A DNA stretch of 64,000 nucleotides from Leptospira ognonensis (GCF_004770745.1 NZ_RQGD01000035.1:248001-312000), one strand, 5' to 3'. Positions 1 through 10,431 are shown, counted from the first letter of the stretch. Numbers and translations: made by a program. The notes: generated from the letters alone by a model not told the origin.

Positions 1-3000
1 ATATCAATAAAGATTTCACCTAACTGGCCATCTTCATATTCCCCTGTTCGTAAATAGACCTTATGGCCACCAACCATCGCCTTTTGCGTATAACCTGCGC
101 GGCGGTGTGGTAGTTTTCTTCTTTCGGAAATATACTTATACACCAATTTTTCAGCCACTTCCGTGACTGATTTCGGCATACTCGCCGCAAGTGGTTTATC
201 TTCTTCTTCATCTTCACCGATTGAGCTGAGCAATTGGTAAACTGAATTTAGAGGTTGTGAAAGTTTTGATCCATCGCGATATAGAGCATTTGCCTTGATC
301 ATGACCTTCCAGGACATCAAATATGCATTTTTCACATCATCAATGGTTGCTTCTTCTGGTAGATTGATAGTCTTAGATATTGCCCCAGAAATGAAAGGTT
401 GCGCTGCCGCCATGATTCGGATGTGGGACTGGTAAGATAAAAATCTTTTTCCATACTTCCCGCATTTGTTGGCGCAATCGAAAACGGGTAAGTCTTTTTC
501 TTTGATGTAAGGAGCATTTTCAATCGTCATGGTCCCGCAAACATAATCATTTGCTAACGCAATGTCTTCAGCTGTAAATCCGAGATATTCCAGGAGATTG
601 AAATTGGCACTGTTATAAACTGCGCCTTCAATCCCTAAAGTTTTGGAAAAGAAATCCTCGCCTAAAGTGTATTTGTTGAAAGCAAACTGCACATCAAAGA
701 CGAATGGAAGCTGTTTTTCTAGTTTCTCTAAAATCTCTTCTGTAAATCCTTTTTCTTTGAGGCGAGCAGTATTGACACCAGGCGCACCGTTGAATGTAGC
801 ATGTCCTTTACAATAATTTACGATGGCATCCTGTTCTGTTTGAGAATAACCAAGCTTTTTGAGTGCGAGAGGAACTGATTGGTTGATGATTTTAAAATAT
901 CCACCGCCTGCTAATTTTTTATACTTAACAAGTGCAAAGTCAGGTTCAATTCCGGTGGTGTCACAATCCATCACGAGTCCAATTGTTCCAGTTGGAGCAA
1001 TGACCGTTACTTGGGCATTACGATATCCATAAAGATTTCCTAACTCGAGTGCTCTGTCGGAATCCTCTTTGGCTGCGTCAAGTAGGTAGCTTGGAAGATA
1101 GGATGGATTGATTCCAATCGGAGTGATGGTAAGACCTTCATATTCTTCTTTTGGTGCATTGTAGGCAGCCTTTCTGTGGTTGCGAATGACGCGAAGCATA
1201 TGCTCTTTGTTACGTTCGTAACCATCAAAAGTTCCAAGCTCCTTGGCCATTTCTGCGGAAGTCGCATAAGCGGTCATATGCATAATGCTAGAAATCGCAC
1301 CTGTAACTGCCATGGCCTCCGGGCTATCATAAGGGATTCCCATGACCATGAGTAGGGATCCGAGATTGGCATAACCGAGACCAAGGGTGCGGAATTTATA
1401 TGATAACTCTGCAATCTCTTTTGATGGAAACTGAGCCATCAGAACAGAGATTTCCAGGATGATGGTCCAGATCTTATTGAGATAACGATAACCCTGAACA
1501 TCAAAACTGCCATCTTCTTTAAAGAATTTAACAAGATTCGCGGAAGCCAAATTACATGCAGTATTGTCCAAGAACATATATTCCGAACAAGGATTCGAGG
1601 CATTGATGGATCCATCTTCTGGACATGTATGCCATTCGTTGATCGTTGTATGGTACTGCGTTCCTGGATCTGCGGAGCTCCAAGCTGCATTGGAAATCTT
1701 TTCCCAAAGATCTCGCGCGCGTAATGTTTTTGCAGGTTTAGGTTCTCTCGATTCACGAGTTGCTTTTTCTTTTTCTGTTCGATTATAGAGGTGGAAGGGG
1801 AGGTCTTTCTCGACGGCTTCCATAAAATCATTCGTAATACGAACGGAGTTATTCGAGTTCTGACCTGATACAGTATTATAGGCTTCGGATTGCCAATCTG
1901 TTGTCAGTTCTTCAAAAAGAATGTCTTTGTATCCTTGTCTTGAGAGATCAAGAACACGTTTGATATAATTGTCAGGGATAAAGGACTTTCTTGCTTTTTG
2001 GATCGCCGCTTTTAGGGCAGGATTTGCCAATGGATCGTATGATTTTTCATCACCTAGCGTTTGTTTTGCTTGGTTACACGCAGCCATAATCTCATTTAAC
2101 AATCGGTTGTTTAGAATAGAACCTGTGACAAGAGATGCTACCTTTTTCTCTTCTTGAACTTTCCAATCGATAAACTCTTCAATATCAGGATGATCCATAT
2201 CTAAACAGACCATTTTCGCGGCACGGCGAGTCGTTCCACCAGACTTGATTGCTCCAGCAGCTCGGTCCCCGATTTTTAGAAAGGACATTAAGCCTGAACT
2301 TTTTCCTCCACCGGACAGGGATTCGTTTCCAGCTCGGATGTTCGAAAAATTAGTTCCCGTACCTGATCCATACTTAAAGAGTCTTGCTTCACGGACCCAA
2401 AGATCCATGATACCACCTTCATTGACTAGGTCGTCATCTACAGATTGAATGAAACAGGCGTGGGGTTGCGGATGTTCGTAAGAGGAGTTTGATCGAACGA
2501 GTTTTGCGGATTTTGGATCTACATAATAATGACCTTGAGATTTTCCATCAATTCCATAAGCCCAGTGCAGGCCCGTATTGAACCACTGCGGCGAGTTAGG
2601 TGCTGCCATTTGACTGGCAAGCATAAATGCTGTCTCTTCATAGAATACGCGAGCACTTTCCTCATCTGAGAAATAACCATGTTTGAATCCCCAATACGTC
2701 CAGCATCCTGCTAGGCGGTGGAACACCTGTTTTGAATCTGATTCACCAATAAATTGGTCTTCTGGCTTGAGAGCACTCAGTTTCTCTTCATCCGGTACCG
2801 ATCTTTGGAGCCATTCTGGGATGCCTTTTTCAGATACTTTTTTGAGATATTTAGGTACACCTTTTCTTCGGAAATATTTTTGCGCGATGATGTCGGTTGC
2901 TACCTGAGACCAAAATTCTGGAACTTCAATATCTGGCGCAGCAAACACAACTGATCCATCTGGATTCGTAATTTTTGAATCCCGCTTTACCCAAACGATA

Positions 3001-3050
3001 TTTGGATAAAGACTCGTACTTTCCTTAGTAAAATGCCTCTCAATTTTCAT
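1..3050 (-). CDS. nrdJ: Vitamin B12-dependent ribonucleoside-diphosphate reductase (class II), C-terminus outside window
   Basis: Reduces ribonucleotides to deoxyribonucleotides with adenosylcobalamin as radical generator, so it needs no oxygen and no small subunit. The reading frame runs from an ATG at 3048-3050 through the left edge, about 1016 residues visible of the roughly 1200 usual for this type. Visible hallmarks are the substrate-site segment [10 protein letters not shown] (about residue 395), [18 protein letters not shown] (about 483-500) with the radical-transfer cysteine, and APTGTIG (about 684). The last in-window residues, [20 protein letters not shown], fit the C-terminal part of NrdJ. 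The distal redox-active cysteine tail lies beyond base 1. The gene is divergent from tRNA-Asn; 219 bases separate them. No cobalamin riboswitch was recognised upstream. Family assignment is firm; regulation is unknown. Confidence 0.95.
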   Translation of the reverse strand, partial: MKIERHFTKESTSLYPNIVWVKRDSKITNPDGSVVFAAPDIEVPEFWSQVATDIIAQKYFRRKGVPKYLKKVSEKGIPEWLQRSVPDEEKLSALKPEDQFIGESDSKQVFHRLAGCWTYWGFKHGYFSDEESARVFYEETAFMLASQMAAPNSPQWFNTGLHWAYGIDGKSQGHYYVDPKSAKLVRSNSSYEHPQPHACFIQSVDDDLVNEGGIMDLWVREARLFKYGSGTGTNFSNIRAGNESLSGGGKSSGLMSFLKIGDRAAGAIKSGGTTRRAAKMVCLDMDHPDIEEFIDWKVQEEKKVASLVTGSILNNRLLNEIMAACNQAKQTLGDEKSYDPLANPALKAAIQKARKSFIPDNYIKRVLDLSRQGYKDILFEELTTDWQSEAYNTVSGQNSNNSVRITNDFMEAVEKDLPFHLYNRTEKEKATRESREPKPAKTLRARDLWEKISNAAWSSADPGTQYHTTINEWHTCPEDGSINASNPCSEYMFLDNTACNLASANLVKFFKEDGSFDVQGYRYLNKIWTIILEISVLMAQFPSKEIAELSYKFRTLGLGYANLGSLLMVMGIPYDSPEAMAVTGAISSIMHMTAYATSAEMAKELGTFDGYERNKEHMLRVIRNHRKAAYNAPKEEYEGLTITPIGINPSYLPSYLLDAAKEDSDRALELGNLYGYRNAQVTVIAPTGTIGLVMDCDTTGIEPDFALVKYKKLAGGGYFKIINQSVPLALKKLGYSQTEQDAIVNYCKGHATFNGAPGVNTARLKEKGFTEEILEKLEKQLPFVFDVQFAFNKYTLGEDFFSKTLGIEGAVYNSANFNLLEYLGFTAEDIALANDYVCGTMTIENAPYIKEKDLPVFDCANKCGKYGKRFLSYQSHIRIMAAAQPFISGAISKTINLPEEATIDDVKNAYLMSWKVMIKANALYRDGSKLSQPLNSVYQLLSSIGEDEEEDKPLAASMPKSVTEVAEKLVYKYISERRKLPHRRAGYTQKAMVGGHKVYLRTGEYEDGQLGEIFID

Positions 3051-3089
3051 GCAAACCCCATCGCAACAACTTCAATTTTATATATTTCG

Positions 3090-3109
3090 CCATACCGGAA
3101 CCGATATGG
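3090..3109. promoter_or_regulatory. Near-perfect 20-bp inverted repeat upstream of nrdJ (candidate operator)
   Basis: The sequence CCATACCGGAACCGATATGG has two 9-base arms around a 2-base centre with a single mismatched pair. It lies 40 bases upstream of the nrdJ start. The centre is too small for an RNA hairpin, so a dimeric DNA-binding protein is the more likely reader. No known regulator is assigned. Confidence 0.4.
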
Positions 3110-3269
3110 ATTATGTCACAATATGGAAAATGAAAGATTGAAACATTCATTTTTTCATCTAGAAACTCTTCTGTTTCCATTTTTTTTCATTTTAGAAATA
3201 GGTTAAGCAACATAATTTTGTCTTGACCCAGGAGGTCATTTTTCTACACTGTCCAGAGAGTTTGGTTAT

Positions 3270-3347
<78 letters not shown>

Positions 3348-3350
3348 ACT

Positions 3351-4016
3351 TTGTCCAGAAATCCTCTTCGAAACCTTTTTTTTGTCTTACTTCTCTTCAT
3401 TTCCCATTCCACGCTTTTACATTCGACTTCATTTCCTGCGGAAACCGAACAAGTTCTCTTTGTCTTTCCTCTAGAAAATCCCTCTAGGGGCATTTTGAAA
3501 GTATTCGAAGTTAAAGACGGGTTTTGGCGGCAGGCAGCGGCAGATATTCCCGTGTCTCTTGGCAGTGCAGGCATTCTTTCCCAGACGGACAAACGCGAAG
3601 GAGACGGCGGAACCCCGGATGGAACGTATCCTTTGGAACGTTCCTTTGGGTATAGAGAGGATCCTTCGTACAAGATTTCTTATCGAAAACTGACTCGAAA
3701 AGACATTTGGGTTGATGATCCAAACTCCAAATACTACAACCAGTTTCTACCCAGAAAACGAGGAAAAATAAAGGGAAAAAGTGTCTTCAGCAATCCCGAA
3801 ATCTATCGCCTGTTTCTTGTCATCGAACATAATACAAAAACCACCATTCCTGGCCACGGGAGCATGCTTTTTATCCATTCCTGGTCCGATCTAGAAAAGC
3901 CAACATTTGGCTGTTTGGGACTAAAGATGGAAGATTTAGAATGGCTGATGCGATGGCTCGATCCCGAGAAATTACCAACTCTAATGATCTTGAGAGAGTT
4001 CCAAAGATCAGATTGA
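3351..4016 (+). CDS. Secreted L,D-transpeptidase (YkuD/ErfK superfamily)
   Basis: Probably a periplasmic peptidoglycan-modifying enzyme of the L,D-transpeptidase fold (COG3786-like). The open frame extends into the tRNA, so I chose the first in-frame start after it, TTG at 3351. This gives 221 residues beginning with a clean signal peptide (hydrophobic about 8-22). Family landmarks are GTPDGTYPLE and the WVDDPNSKYYN stretch, then His176 in LFIHSW and Cys188 in TFGCLGL, matching the H...[ST]xGC catalytic signature. The arginine usually two residues after the cysteine (GCIR) is a glycine here. An AGGGGGAG eight bases upstream of the TTG, which could serve as ribosome binding site, is the 3' end of the tRNA itself. 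The fold is well supported; activity is less certain. Confidence 0.8.
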   Translation: MSRNPLRNLFFVLLLFISHSTLLHSTSFPAETEQVLFVFPLENPSRGILKVFEVKDGFWRQAAADIPVSLGSAGILSQTDKREGDGGTPDGTYPLERSFGYREDPSYKISYRKLTRKDIWVDDPNSKYYNQFLPRKRGKIKGKSVFSNPEIYRLFLVIEHNTKTTIPGHGSMLFIHSWSDLEKPTFGCLGLKMEDLEWLMRWLDPEKLPTLMILREFQRSD

Positions 4017-4359
4017 AGCATGATTCTAGTTTCGAGTACATGTAATTATGACGCAATCTACAACTTCCCATAATTAAGATTATGTCGCATGAGGGTGGCG
4101 AAATTGTTGAGAGTACCCATACATCCTTTACACGTTCCTGTCTTGTTCCTTCTTTTTCAAAGCTGATTCCACACAGGGCTCATTTTCTTTTTTATTTAAA
4201 TAGGTATTTTCCCTTCAGAAATCATTAGCTTCGTGAGGTTCGAAACAGTAACCAATTGGGTACTAAGGGCAAAATGCAGCTTGGTAAAGAGGATTCTTTC
4301 TATTTTGTCGGATCGATTTTTCGATTCTCCGAAATGCATGACGGAATATCAAACGTGTC
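4017..4359. other. Intergenic stretch without a supported gene
   Basis: These 343 bases separate two convergent genes. A 66-codon plus-strand frame starting at 4233 runs into the opposite lipoprotein gene and has no protein-like character. The left part (4045-4089) holds repeated ATTATG elements, described separately. No U-tract hairpin was seen for either flanking gene. Confidence 0.5.
4045..4089. repeat. Two near-identical 11-mers plus a short palindrome
   Basis: ATTATGACGCA at 4045-4055 and ATTATGTCGCA at 4079-4089 differ at one base. A 6+4+6 palindrome CATAATTAAGATTATG at 4069-4084 overlaps the second copy. A related 11-mer, ATTATGTCACA, lies at 3110-3120 upstream of nrdJ. Function unknown; chance occurrence in AT-rich DNA is possible. 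Confidence 0.3.
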
Positions 4360-4866
4360 TTAACTTTCTATTTCATACATCTCCTCTAGCTCCTTGTCTG
4401 TCAAAAGGTACCTTTGTCCGTCTTCTCCAGTAACTGAAAAAGAATGCGGTTTTACTTCCTGGATATCTTGAAGATAATGAGTCGTTTCGATAAGGCAAGT
4501 TTTACTTTTTCCAGGTGTTAAATCTCTTTTCCAAACACATATCAGTTCTGGCGTTTTTCTATTTTCTGGAATCAGCACCATTCCATTTTTATCAAAGGCA
4601 AATAATAATATTTTGGCGTTCCGGATATCCTCTTTTTCTGAAACATTTTTCAAAGTTAGGCGAATGGATATCTGCCTTTGGGCTTTTTCCAGTTTTAAGT
4701 TCATTCTGATAAAAGAAGTGTAACCATTTAATTTTGCATTCCCTTCCTTGGTGTTTGTCATATCCTGAAGGGATAAACAATTTGTGAAAATAAAGAGCAG
4801 AAGGAAAACGATAAAGCGAGAAGATTTCAGATAGGATACCCCGGCAAAGATTGAAGCATGTGTCAA
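4360..4866 (-). CDS. Putative lipoprotein, function unknown
   Basis: A 168-residue protein starting at TTG (4866). The N-terminus has a hydrophobic stretch FIVFLLLFIF followed by TNC, a relaxed lipobox typical of leptospiral lipoproteins, with the acylated cysteine at about residue 30. The rest is soluble and mixed in charge, without a recognised domain. The start is uncertain: the pre-hydrophobic segment is long and no good ribosome binding site precedes the TTG, so a downstream non-ATG start is possible. It is convergent with the transpeptidase gene and divergent from sdhC. Membrane attachment is inferred from the lipobox only. Confidence 0.65.
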   Translation of the reverse strand: MTHASIFAGVSYLKSSRFIVFLLLFIFTNCLSLQDMTNTKEGNAKLNGYTSFIRMNLKLEKAQRQISIRLTLKNVSEKEDIRNAKILLFAFDKNGMVLIPENRKTPELICVWKRDLTPGKSKTCLIETTHYLQDIQEVKPHSFSVTGEDGQRYLLTDKELEEMYEIES

Positions 4867-5055
4867 TGTCTGTCAAAACCTAAACGATACTTGGAAACCT
4901 CCCTTTGGAGAAGACAATTGAGAACGAGTATCAAAATTTACGGAAAATTCGTTTTCGTTCGCAGGCAAATGCCACAAAAGTAATATTTCATTTACGAAAC
5001 ACGTACCGAGTCTAATTATGGGTGTATACAAATGATATGCCCGTCAAATTTTCTT

Positions 5056-5095
5056 TTGATCATTGGTTTTCACTCTGTAATGCAAAAAATAATCT
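5056..5095 (+). promoter_or_regulatory. Candidate sdhCAB promoter region
   Basis: Two overlapping sigma70-like possibilities exist: TTGATC (5056-5061), 16 bases, TAATGC (5078-5083); and TTTTCA (5067-5072), 17 bases, TAATCT (5090-5095). A ribosome binding site, CAGGAG, lies just before the sdhC ATG. Neither promoter is strong on sequence alone. Confidence 0.3.
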
Positions 5096-5123
5096 CACTT
5101 AATCTTATTTCAGGAGTTCTTCA

Positions 5124-5813
5124 ATGACCTCGAGTCTTCACTTCTTTCGTTCTTCGATTGGAAAGAAGATCATAATGGCGATTACCGGATTTATTTGGTT
5201 TGGCTTTGTGATCATGCATATGTTAGGTAACCTTCAGATTTATCAAGGACCAGAAAAACTCAATGCCTATGCCAAATTTTTAAAAGACCTTGGACCCCTG
5301 CTCTGGGTAGCAAGAGGTGGACTTTTTGTAGCTTTCTTCGGTCATGTAGCAGTCGCTATTTTACTAAAACGCCAGAATGCATCAGCCCGACCTGTTAGCT
5401 ATAGCAAAGAATCGACGATCCAAGCTTCAAAGGCATCCACAACCATGTTTTATAGTGGGCTCCTACTTTTGACATTTCTCATTTACCATTTGCTTCACTT
5501 CACACTCGGAGTTACAAATCCAGATCACTCTTCGCATGAATATTTGTTAAAAAATGGGGATTCAGTCCATGATGTTTACGCTATGGTAATTCTTGGCTTC
5601 CAGCAGCCTTCGATCGCAATCGCCTATATCGTGTTTATGTTTTTTTTAGCCTTACACTTTTCCCATGCGCTTGGATCCATGCTGCAAACGATAGGGATTG
5701 CAGCGCCAAAACATCATCCCACTCTACAAAAGATTGCGACAACACTAGCAATCATTGTATTTATCGGCAATACATCCATGCCTTTGTCCATCCTTTTAGG
5801 TTTAGTCAAGTAG
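5124..5813 (+). CDS. sdhC: Succinate dehydrogenase cytochrome b subunit (b558 family)
   Basis: Membrane anchor of succinate:quinone oxidoreductase; carries haem b and passes electrons from the iron-sulphur subunit to quinone. The 229-residue protein has about five transmembrane segments: ITGFIWFGFVIMHMLG (about 20-35), a second near 60-80, then around 112-130, 153-178 and 205-227. Histidines in IMHML, GHVAV, IYHLLHF and ALHFSHALG are well placed as haem ligands. A single fused anchor of this size with this N-terminus is the b558 type seen in Bacteroidetes and spirochaetes. It is the first gene of the sdhCAB operon; sdhA follows after 20 bases. Confidence 0.93.
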   Translation: MTSSLHFFRSSIGKKIIMAITGFIWFGFVIMHMLGNLQIYQGPEKLNAYAKFLKDLGPLLWVARGGLFVAFFGHVAVAILLKRQNASARPVSYSKESTIQASKASTTMFYSGLLLLTFLIYHLLHFTLGVTNPDHSSHEYLLKNGDSVHDVYAMVILGFQQPSIAIAYIVFMFFLALHFSHALGSMLQTIGIAAPKHHPTLQKIATTLAIIVFIGNTSMPLSILLGLVK

Positions 5814-5833
5814 CCAGGTAACAGGAATTCAAA

Positions 5834-7759
5834 ATGAAATTAGACGCAAAGATACCATCAGGTCCTCTCGAACAAAAATGGGACAAACACAAACAAGACA
5901 TCAAACTCGTAAACCCAGCGAACAAAAGAAAATACAAAGTCATCATTGTAGGAACTGGTCTCGCAGGAGCTTCGGCTGCAGCCACCTTATCTGAGTTAGG
6001 CTACCAGGTATCTGTATTTTGCTTTCAAGACTCACCCAGAAGAGCGCATTCTATTGCAGCTCAGGGTGGGATAAATGCGGCAAAAAACTACCAGAATGAT
6101 GGGGATTCCGTTTACAGATTGTTTTACGACACTGTGAAAGGCGGAGACTTTCGTGCTAGAGAAGCCAATGTCTATCGTTTGGCACAAGTCTCGACAAATA
6201 TCATTGATCAGTGCGTAGCTCAGGGCGTTCCCTTTGCTCGTGAATATGGTGGAAATTTGTCGAACCGATCTTTTGGCGGTGCTCAAGTCTCTCGAACTTT
6301 TTATGCAAAAGGTCAGACAGGACAACAATTGCTTCTAGGTGCCTACTCTGCTCTAGAAAAACAAATTGCCAAAGGCGCAGTCAAAATGTACCCGCGAACT
6401 GAGATGCTCGAACTCGTCCTCATTGACGGGCATGCAAAGGGAATCGTTGTTCGAGATTTAGTCACAGGAGAAATTTCGTCCCATGCAGCGGACGCTGTGA
6501 TACTTGCGAGCGGTGGATACGGAAATGTTTTTTATCTCTCCACAAATGCTAAGGGTTCCAATGTCACCGCGACGTATCGGGCTTATAAAAAAGGAGCTGC
6601 TTTTGCAAATCCTTGTTATACGCAAATTCACCCGACTTGTATCCCTCAATCCGGTGACTACCAATCTAAGCTAACGTTAATGTCAGAATCTCTTCGAAAT
6701 GACGGACGCGTTTGGGTTCCCAAAGCAAAAGGTGATACGAGATCTCCAGACCAAATCCCTGAATCAGAAAGAGATTATTTTTTAGAAAGAAAATATCCTT
6801 CCTACGGAAACCTAGCACCTCGCGACATCTCTTCTCGTTCGGCCAAAGAAGCCTGTGATAATGGTTTGGGTGTTGGACCGATTGTAGGTGATAAACGATT
6901 GGGAGTGTATTTGGATTTTTCGGACTCCATCAAACGACTTGGAGAACCCGTAGTTGCCGACAGATATGACAACCTCTTCCAGATGTATGAACGCATTACA
7001 GGTGAAAATCCTTATAAAGTCCCCATGCGTATTTACCCTGCAGTTCACTATACGATGGGTGGATTATGGGTAGATTATAACCTGATGTCAAATATCCCAG
7101 GATTACACGTACTCGGTGAGGCGAACTTTTCTGATCACGGTGCGAATCGTTTAGGTGCCTCTGCGCTGATGCAAGGTTTAGCAGATGGTTATTTTGTGAT
7201 TCCTTATACGATTGGTGATTATTTTGCCAAAGAAGGTTTCAAAAATATTTCTACGGACAGACCAGAGTTTAAGGAAGCGGAAGCGCGAGTTAAGGACATG
7301 ACGGCTAAGTTTTTATCCATCAATGGAAAGCGCACCCCTGATGATTTTCATCGCCAACTTGGAAAAATTATGTGGGACAAATGTGGTATGGCAAGAAATG
7401 AAAAAGGATTAAAAGAAGCCATCCAGACAATTGGTTCCATCAAAGAAGAATTCTGGAAAAATCTCAAAGTAACTGGCGTTAATGGAGAGCTGAACCAAGA
7501 AATCGAAAAAGCAGGTCGTGTCGCAGATTTTATCGAGTTTGGCGAGCTTATGTGTATGGACGCGCTCAAACGGGAAGAATCTTGCGGTGGTCACTTTCGG
7601 GAGGAATACCAGACCGAAGATGGTGAGGCAAAACGCAATGACGAAAAATTCTGCCACGTTTCGGCTTGGGAGTACAAAGGTGAAGGCAAAGCCCCAGAAG
7701 AACACCGAGAGAAACTCGAATATGAGAATATACACCTTGCAGTAAGGAGCTATAAATAA
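5834..7759 (+). CDS. sdhA: Succinate dehydrogenase / fumarate reductase flavoprotein subunit
   Basis: Catalytic subunit oxidising succinate to fumarate with covalently bound FAD. The protein has 641 residues, the size usual with b558-type anchors. The FAD-binding [12 protein letters not shown] lies at about 39-50. [14 protein letters not shown] at about 69-82 contains the histidine that attaches FAD. Active-site segments include HPTCIPQSG (about 261) and [10 protein letters not shown] (about 405), and the C-terminal Cys/His-containing [11 protein letters not shown] is typical. The start ATG follows a GGAA-type ribosome binding site. The stop shares one base with the sdhB start (TAATG), so the two are translationally coupled. 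Confidence 0.96.
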   Translation: MKLDAKIPSGPLEQKWDKHKQDIKLVNPANKRKYKVIIVGTGLAGASAAATLSELGYQVSVFCFQDSPRRAHSIAAQGGINAAKNYQNDGDSVYRLFYDTVKGGDFRAREANVYRLAQVSTNIIDQCVAQGVPFAREYGGNLSNRSFGGAQVSRTFYAKGQTGQQLLLGAYSALEKQIAKGAVKMYPRTEMLELVLIDGHAKGIVVRDLVTGEISSHAADAVILASGGYGNVFYLSTNAKGSNVTATYRAYKKGAAFANPCYTQIHPTCIPQSGDYQSKLTLMSESLRNDGRVWVPKAKGDTRSPDQIPESERDYFLERKYPSYGNLAPRDISSRSAKEACDNGLGVGPIVGDKRLGVYLDFSDSIKRLGEPVVADRYDNLFQMYERITGENPYKVPMRIYPAVHYTMGGLWVDYNLMSNIPGLHVLGEANFSDHGANRLGASALMQGLADGYFVIPYTIGDYFAKEGFKNISTDRPEFKEAEARVKDMTAKFLSINGKRTPDDFHRQLGKIMWDKCGMARNEKGLKEAIQTIGSIKEEFWKNLKVTGVNGELNQEIEKAGRVADFIEFGELMCMDALKREESCGGHFREEYQTEDGEAKRNDEKFCHVSAWEYKGEGKAPEEHREKLEYENIHLAVRSYK

Positions 7760-8499
7760 TGAAGACGATGAAATTGCACTTAAAAGTCTGGAGACAAAAA
7801 GACGCAAATGATAAAGGCAAGATGGTAAGTTACGAAGCAAACAACGTAAACGAACATATGTCTTTTTTAGAGATGCTTGATGTTGTAAATGAAGACTTGA
7901 TTCACAAAGGCGAAGAACCGATTGCTTTTGACCACGACTGCCGCGAAGGCATCTGTGGCTCCTGCTCTATGGTGATCAATGGAGTTCCTCATGGTCCTGA
8001 AAAAGGAACTACGACTTGCCAGCTTCATATGCGTAAGTTCAAAGATGGCGAAACCGTTTATATAGAGCCTTGGAGAGCGAAAGCATTTCCAGTGGTTAAG
8101 GATCTAGTTGTTGATCGTTCCGCGTTCGACAGAATCATCCAAGCAGGTGGATACATTGGCATCAACACTGGTGGTGCTCCTGATGGAAACGCGCTACCAA
8201 TTCCGAAAGTAGATGCAGATTTAGCAATGGATGCTGCGACTTGTATTGGTTGCGGCGCCTGTGTCGCGGCATGTAAAAATGCATCAGCCATGCTCTTTGT
8301 TTCTGCAAAAGTTTCTCACCTTGCTCTTTTACCTCAGGGAAAGGTAGAAAGAAAAGACAGAGTCAAAAAAATGGTAGCTGCGATGGACAAAGAAGGTTTC
8401 GGAAATTGCACAAACCAGTATGAATGCGAGGCTGCTTGTCCCAAAGAGATTTCTGTTAATTTTATTACACGATTGAACAAAGAGTATATTGTAAGTTAA
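7759..8499 (+). CDS. sdhB: Succinate dehydrogenase iron-sulphur subunit
   Basis: Carries electrons from the flavoprotein to the membrane anchor through three iron-sulphur clusters. In 246 residues, the [2Fe-2S] ligands appear as CREGICGSC (about 60-68) with a later cysteine in GTTTC. A ferredoxin-type [11 protein letters not shown] is at about 162-172, and [12 protein letters not shown] near 215-226 supplies the remaining ligands. The ribosome binding site AAGGAG lies inside the end of sdhA. The gene is followed by a Rho-independent terminator, closing the operon. Confidence 0.96.
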   Translation: MKTMKLHLKVWRQKDANDKGKMVSYEANNVNEHMSFLEMLDVVNEDLIHKGEEPIAFDHDCREGICGSCSMVINGVPHGPEKGTTTCQLHMRKFKDGETVYIEPWRAKAFPVVKDLVVDRSAFDRIIQAGGYIGINTGGAPDGNALPIPKVDADLAMDAATCIGCGACVAACKNASAMLFVSAKVSHLALLPQGKVERKDRVKKMVAAMDKEGFGNCTNQYECEAACPKEISVNFITRLNKEYIVS

Positions 8500-8536
8500 A
8501 CGAAATTTACATTTTTATTTTTTAGAATTGAGTGCC

Positions 8537-8576
8537 ACACCCGATTGGATGTTACTTCCCTCGGGTGTTTTTATTT
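8537..8576 (+). terminator. Rho-independent terminator of sdhCAB
   Basis: An 8-base stem ACACCCGA (8537-8544) pairs with TCGGGTGT (8561-8568) across a 16-base loop, followed directly by a T-rich run. The T run overlaps the stop codon of the convergent glycosyltransferase gene. Confidence 0.8.
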
Positions 8577-9512
8577 GTAAGAATCAGTTAAAAGATTTTT
8601 AAGTGCGAACCCATCGATTGCCTTTTCAGACACAAACGAGTCCCGCAAAGTTTCTAGCATGGTTGTGTTTTCGCCTCTTTTGTTTCTGCCTGCCAAGAGA
8701 ATCGAGAATCTGGAAAGGATCGCATCATTCCAAAGTCTTTGGTCTGCTTCTGAAACCAAATCCCAATTCCCAGAAATTTGAAATTCTTCTTTTGTGAGTA
8801 AAAGAGAATACAATCGAAATCTTTCCATTGCTGCAAATTGAAGGGAGAGCTGGTCTTTATGTCCTCCGTAGCGAATCAGTAAGTTTTCTTCCAAAAGACC
8901 AATCGATCCATTGGCTAAAAAGATGCGATTCCATACATCATAATCCTCACAAGAAAGTAGCTCCTCTCGGAAACCACCTAACTCGAGCCATGCCTCTTTT
9001 TTCGCCATAAAACTAGAATTTGTAACCATACATCGGTCTAGGGATTCTTGCAGATACCTACCGGATATTTTTTGGTTTTTCCCCTTGGGTTCCATCAAAT
9101 TTCCCTTTTTATTCCATCTTTCCTTTGTTTGCGAAAAATTTAATTTCGGATTCGCCAAATGAAAGTGTATTTGCCTTTCCAGTTTTCTGGGATCCCATTC
9201 ATCATCTGAATCTAAAAAACAGATCCAATCCCCTTTTGATTTTTCTACGCCAAAGTTTCTGGCTTTACTCACTCCCGCATGTTCGATCTGCCAAAGATTC
9301 ACTTTGTTCTCTTGCATACCTTTCTTTTGTAGCTCATTTTTCCATTCCGAATCCCGAGAGCATAATTTCTCCCAGGACTCGGTGCTGGATCCATCGTCAA
9401 TGAGAAGAAGTTCCCAGTTTCGGTATGTTTGAAACACAACAGATCGTAAAGCTCGGATTGTTAGTATTTCTCTGTTATATGTAGGAATGATGACCGAAAT
9501 CAATGCATCCAT
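8571..9512 (-). CDS. Glycosyltransferase family 2
   Basis: Transfers a sugar from a nucleotide-activated donor, probably to an envelope polysaccharide. The frame is open further upstream, but I take the ATG at 9510-9512 because the fold begins right after it: MDALISVIIPTYNRE. Its A of ATG is the last base of the preceding stop (TAATG), implying coupling. The 313-residue protein shows the GT-A core: IPTYNRE (about 8-14), LLIDDGSS (about 35-42), and LDSDDEWDPRKL (about 94-105) with the DxD-like metal site. VSKARNFG precedes it, as usual. No transmembrane segment is seen. Donor and acceptor cannot be deduced. Confidence 0.87.
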   Translation of the reverse strand: MDALISVIIPTYNREILTIRALRSVVFQTYRNWELLLIDDGSSTESWEKLCSRDSEWKNELQKKGMQENKVNLWQIEHAGVSKARNFGVEKSKGDWICFLDSDDEWDPRKLERQIHFHLANPKLNFSQTKERWNKKGNLMEPKGKNQKISGRYLQESLDRCMVTNSSFMAKKEAWLELGGFREELLSCEDYDVWNRIFLANGSIGLLEENLLIRYGGHKDQLSLQFAAMERFRLYSLLLTKEEFQISGNWDLVSEADQRLWNDAILSRFSILLAGRNKRGENTTMLETLRDSFVSEKAIDGFALKNLLTDSYK

Positions 9513-10423
9513 TATTTTGTAAGAAGAAGGTCCAAGTGGTTCAATTGCCCACCCTGGTGCAAATACACCCATGGTTTCGGGAGATTTTCAGGTAATGCTT
9601 TGGAATTTAAAAAGTATTGCCAAGTTTTGATTCCATAGATGGGTTCAATGAAGATTCCCATTTCATTGTATATCTTTCTGACCAGAGTGGCCTCTTCTTG
9701 GTTTACCCTACCAAATTTTTTCGAAGACAGGGGTTCTAAAATGAAATGCTTTGGGTATTTCGCATCCGATAGTCCTATCTTTTTTTGGAGGTGCGGCATT
9801 TGCCCTAAAAATGATTCTCTACTTTCTCCGACAGCCGTGGCACAGACAGTAACTTCTGTTCCAGAAAAATAAGAAAGTGCGGATAAGAAGGTAAGCCCGG
9901 AACCGATTTCCAAAAACAATGTTTTTTTCTTTGGAATCCTAACTTCTAATTCAGACCAAAGTTGGTTTAGACCAAGAAGTGCACTTTCATCGAAGCCAAA
10001 CTCTGGAAGGATATTCCAGTTTGCATGACTTTTCTCCCTCTTAAAATTTTCCAGTGCAACTAACAACTCAGTTCTGGACGAAAAATAATGTATGAAACCG
10101 GTATTGTTTTCGATCAAAATACGATTTGCTGAATGGAATTGGAGATTTCTAGCGTAGGCAAAAATTTTTGTATCAAATCCAAACTTAGGAAGCAGGAAAC
10201 TGTAAGCTGCGAGAAAATTACCATGCAGTGAACCCCAGAGAAGTATAGGATTTGTTAGTTTTTGGATAAAAAGCAATCCCTGTAATTTGCGTATTTTTGT
10301 CCCGAGTCCGAAACAAAGCAAATCATCTCTAATCACAACGATTTCGTTTGTATCCGATGTTAGCTGTATGTTCGTCAGGCGAAGGGGAAGAGTTTTTACG
10401 GCTTCCCGAACATCCCCATACAT
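9512..10423 (-). CDS. PLP-dependent enzyme, D-cysteine desulfhydrase / ACC deaminase-like
   Basis: A 303-residue fold-type II PLP enzyme of the D-cysteine desulfhydrase/1-aminocyclopropane-1-carboxylate deaminase family. The N-terminal VIRDDLLCFGLGTKIRKLQ (about 30-48) matches the family's KRDD...GGNKxRKLE block, whose Lys forms the Schiff base (here the K in GTKIRKL). WGSLHGNFLAA replaces the usual SNH segment. EIGSGLTFLSALSYF fits the phosphate-binding glycine loop, and LHQGGQLNHLD the C-terminal HTGG block. It follows lepA closely and overlaps the glycosyltransferase start by one base. The divergence from consensus at the SNH segment leaves substrate open. Confidence 0.75.
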   Translation of the reverse strand: MYGDVREAVKTLPLRLTNIQLTSDTNEIVVIRDDLLCFGLGTKIRKLQGLLFIQKLTNPILLWGSLHGNFLAAYSFLLPKFGFDTKIFAYARNLQFHSANRILIENNTGFIHYFSSRTELLVALENFKREKSHANWNILPEFGFDESALLGLNQLWSELEVRIPKKKTLFLEIGSGLTFLSALSYFSGTEVTVCATAVGESRESFLGQMPHLQKKIGLSDAKYPKHFILEPLSSKKFGRVNQEEATLVRKIYNEMGIFIEPIYGIKTWQYFLNSKALPENLPKPWVYLHQGGQLNHLDLLLTK

Positions 10424-10431
10424 GGATAGTC

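Noticed and set aside
1439..1831. 130-codon minus-strand open frame inside nrdJ
   Set aside because: It is an alternative frame of the nrdJ coding strand; the nrdJ frame through the same bases contains the family's catalytic block.
3111..3125. NrdR box
   Set aside because: ACAATATGG resembles only half of the usual palindromic box and no second copy is placed at the normal spacing.
3051..3269. Cobalamin riboswitch upstream of the B12-dependent reductase gene
   Set aside because: I looked for a B12-box-like segment and the extended fold on the minus strand and found none; the region is only 219 bases and shared with the tRNA gene.
4233..4433. 66-codon plus-strand open frame
   Set aside because: It overlaps the lipoprotein gene on the other strand, has no ribosome binding site and no protein-like pattern.
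7409..7840. 143-codon minus-strand frame opposite sdhA/sdhB
   Set aside because: It spans the junction of two well-identified genes on the other strand and has no family features.
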